A stretch of DNA of 6,721 nt from Candidatus Firestoneibacteriota bacterium (lineage in GTDB: Bacteria > Oederibacteriota > JAAXVQ01 > JAUVAV01), in assembly GCA_030635415.1 (NCBI GenBank), contig DAOVYW010000135.1, positions 1 to 6,721 on the forward strand, given 5' to 3'. This document shows, in pieces, positions 5,349 through 6,721 of the stretch (position 1 is the first letter of the stretch; every line of letters starts with the position of its first letter). Below the pieces are notes generated by a model, which was not told the origin of the DNA, searched no databases, and worked only from the letters and a program-made list of their open reading frames with translations. Position numbers and translations under genes: made by a program.

Positions 5349-6721
5349 ATGAGAAGATTAGGGATGCTTTTGATTGGAGCAGGACTGCTTTTGTTCGCGG
5401 GAATGAGTTCGGTTCACGCGGCGACATACATAATCAACGCCTCCATCGTCACCCAAACCACAGGATTCATCCCTGCCGGGACGCTTACCGGCGGCGACAC
5501 ACTGGAAATACCAAGCGGCTGGACAAATCATCTTTATTTTTTGGATGTCGTTGGAAGCAGCGGAAACCCGATAATTATTACGAACCCAGCTGATGCTAAA
5601 ATTAGCATTACCGAAACCATGACCGCCGCACCCTCGGGGTCAATTTCGTTTGCTCGATGTAGATATATTGTTCTGGATGGAAGTAATTATGCCTCTGAAA
5701 CCTATGGAATAAACTTGTCGAATGGGATTTATGGGATACGTTTATATGAAAGCGAGGACATTAAAATTAAGTATGTTGAAATACGAGATACAAATACCGG
5801 CGCAGGAATTCAGTGGCAGAAAGGGACATGGACAGCATCACAAGATGTAGAAAATATAATAGTACATAATTGTTATATTCACGATGCAAAAACCGAGGGA
5901 ATTTATCTCGGAACAAGCAATTTTATTCCTGCTAATCATCCGTCTTTTAAGGATTGTAAAATATACTCAAACATCGTTGAGAATTGTGGATGGGATTGCA
6001 TCCAATTATGTGCCGCAGATCAGGGAACAAATGAGATATATAAAAATTATTGTAAGAATTGCGGGATGTTAGGTACGGTACAGCACTTCTTCGGTATCTT
6101 TTTAGATGACTATGTGACTGCGGATGTTTATCAAAACATGGTCATTAATGCTTATGCAGATGGTATAATAGCGATTCTCAAAGTCCTACAGGTTGATATC
6201 CACGATAATGTTATTATAGACGCAGGGAGACACGGGCTTAATAATCTTTCAAGTACGAGTGGCCAAACTATTATTAATAATACGATAGTGAATAGTGCCT
6301 CAGATCATTATGGCATTAATACAAAAATTAGTGATCTTGGGGAGATTAGATATAATCTTGTTGTTGGGACATCAACCGCCGGTCAAATATCTACGGGATA
6401 TTCTGTTGTTCAAGATAATCTGACATCCAATAGCGTAGCTAACATGTATTTTGTAAATGCTGATGCCGAAAACTTCAGGCTTACCTTAAATTCCTCTGCC
6501 CGAGATTATAGCAGTAACCCTGGATATTCAGGCACAGACTATGATAATAACCCGCGCCCATTTGGAACTAGGGCTGATGCTGGCGCGCATGAATACCCCC
6601 CCTCCGCCCTATCGCCCGCGGACCTCAACCAAGACGGCCGGACCGACATTCAGGATATCCAGCTCTGCGTCAATGTTATTCTGGAAACGGAAACCGATCC
6701 GGACATTGTCGCACGGGCCGA
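5349..6721 (+). CDS. Secreted right-handed beta-helix protein with dockerin-like C-terminus, 3' end outside window
   Basis: An open frame of 457 visible residues running off the window. Residues 1-24 form a Sec signal peptide: MRRLG, a hydrophobic stretch, then VHA before a predicted cut at Ala24/Ala25. The body repeats short beta-strand turns rich in Asn, Gly and Ile (for example HNCYIHDAKTEGIYLG, NNTIVNS), typical of parallel beta-helix proteins of the pectate-lyase type; no catalytic residues can be named. Residues 397-416 give the DYDNNPRPFG...AGAHEY signature that closes many such helices. From residue 425 a dockerin-like calcium loop begins: Asp425, Asn427, Asp429, Gly430, Asp433, Asp436, followed by a helix; the second repeat would lie beyond the window. 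An in-frame ATG at 5325 adds eight residues. I prefer 5349 because an AAAGGGA (5330-5336) precedes it and the signal peptide is then standard. It probably acts at the cell surface or outside the cell. Confidence 0.88.
   Translation, partial: MRRLGMLLIGAGLLLFAGMSSVHAATYIINASIVTQTTGFIPAGTLTGGDTLEIPSGWTNHLYFLDVVGSSGNPIIITNPADAKISITETMTAAPSGSISFARCRYIVLDGSNYASETYGINLSNGIYGIRLYESEDIKIKYVEIRDTNTGAGIQWQKGTWTASQDVENIIVHNCYIHDAKTEGIYLGTSNFIPANHPSFKDCKIYSNIVENCGWDCIQLCAADQGTNEIYKNYCKNCGMLGTVQHFFGIFLDDYVTADVYQNMVINAYADGIIAILKVLQVDIHDNVIIDAGRHGLNNLSSTSGQTIINNTIVNSASDHYGINTKISDLGEIRYNLVVGTSTAGQISTGYSVVQDNLTSNSVANMYFVNADAENFRLTLNSSARDYSSNPGYSGTDYDNNPRPFGTRADAGAHEYPPSALSPADLNQDGRTDIQDIQLCVNVILETETDPDIVARA
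6621..6721 (+). other. Dockerin type I-like repeat (first half) within the beta-helix protein
   Basis: The segment reads DLNQDGRTDIQDIQ followed by LCVNVIL. Ca-ligand positions 1, 3, 5, 9 and 12 are Asp, Asn, Asp, Asp, Asp, as in the dockerin F-hand loop. A short Pro/Ala/Ser linker joins it to the helix. Dockerins bind cohesins in cellulosomes, but similar modules occur widely on secreted proteins of non-cellulosomal bacteria, where the partner is unknown. The frame is still open at the last base. Confidence 0.8.

Overview
The window reads as a fragment of a bacterial genome of mixed base composition. It holds a GC-richer fatty-acid/polyketide-type operon (about 50-75% GC in the lines counted), an AT-rich oxidoreductase gene (about 30-37%), a repeat-laden intergenic block, a small WGR-like protein gene and the start of a secreted dockerin-bearing beta-helix protein. 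The lineage cannot be fixed from sequence alone. Tandem ketosynthases with an LpxL-type acyltransferase, GTCATTGCGAG-type palindromic repeats and a dockerin-like tail of the DLNQDG...LCVNVIL kind resemble genomes of uncultivated Gram-negative lineages such as Omnitrophota or relatives; this is an inference held with low confidence.

Region 1 (1-2732, + strand): three genes joined by two 4-bp ATGA overlaps. These are the C-terminal half of a ketosynthase with its Lys and both His in place, a second ketosynthase-fold protein that has lost every recognisable catalytic residue (chain-length-factor-like), and a lysophospholipid/lipid A-type acyltransferase. Together they suggest a dedicated acyl or polyene chain being built on a KS/CLF-like pair and then esterified to a membrane lipid, as in aryl-polyene-type clusters. 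The rest of any such cluster would lie upstream of the window.

Region 2 (2733-3830): a short convergent spacer with a weak hairpin and a perfect 12-bp palindrome, then a minus-strand, AT-rich, NAD(P)-binding epimerase/dehydratase-like gene whose YxxxK catalytic pair reads HxxxR.

Region 3 (3831-4733): about 900 bp with no convincing gene. The first half is AT-rich with possible decayed coding fragments. The second half is a patchwork of repeats: a C-rich direct duplication, a half-palindrome, a 17-bp x2 tandem, a 9-bp x3 tandem, and a 124-bp nested inverted repeat.

Region 4 (4734-6721, + strand): a 177-residue WGR-like protein with a good ribosome binding site, then a secreted right-handed beta-helix protein ending in a dockerin-like repeat and running off the window. 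Its ends are GC-rich and its middle is AT-rich, which suggests a conserved export/anchor frame around an exchanged passenger. No clearly new system is demonstrated. The strongest leads are the degenerate KS partner, the altered acyltransferase HX4D/E motif and the mosaic dockerin protein.
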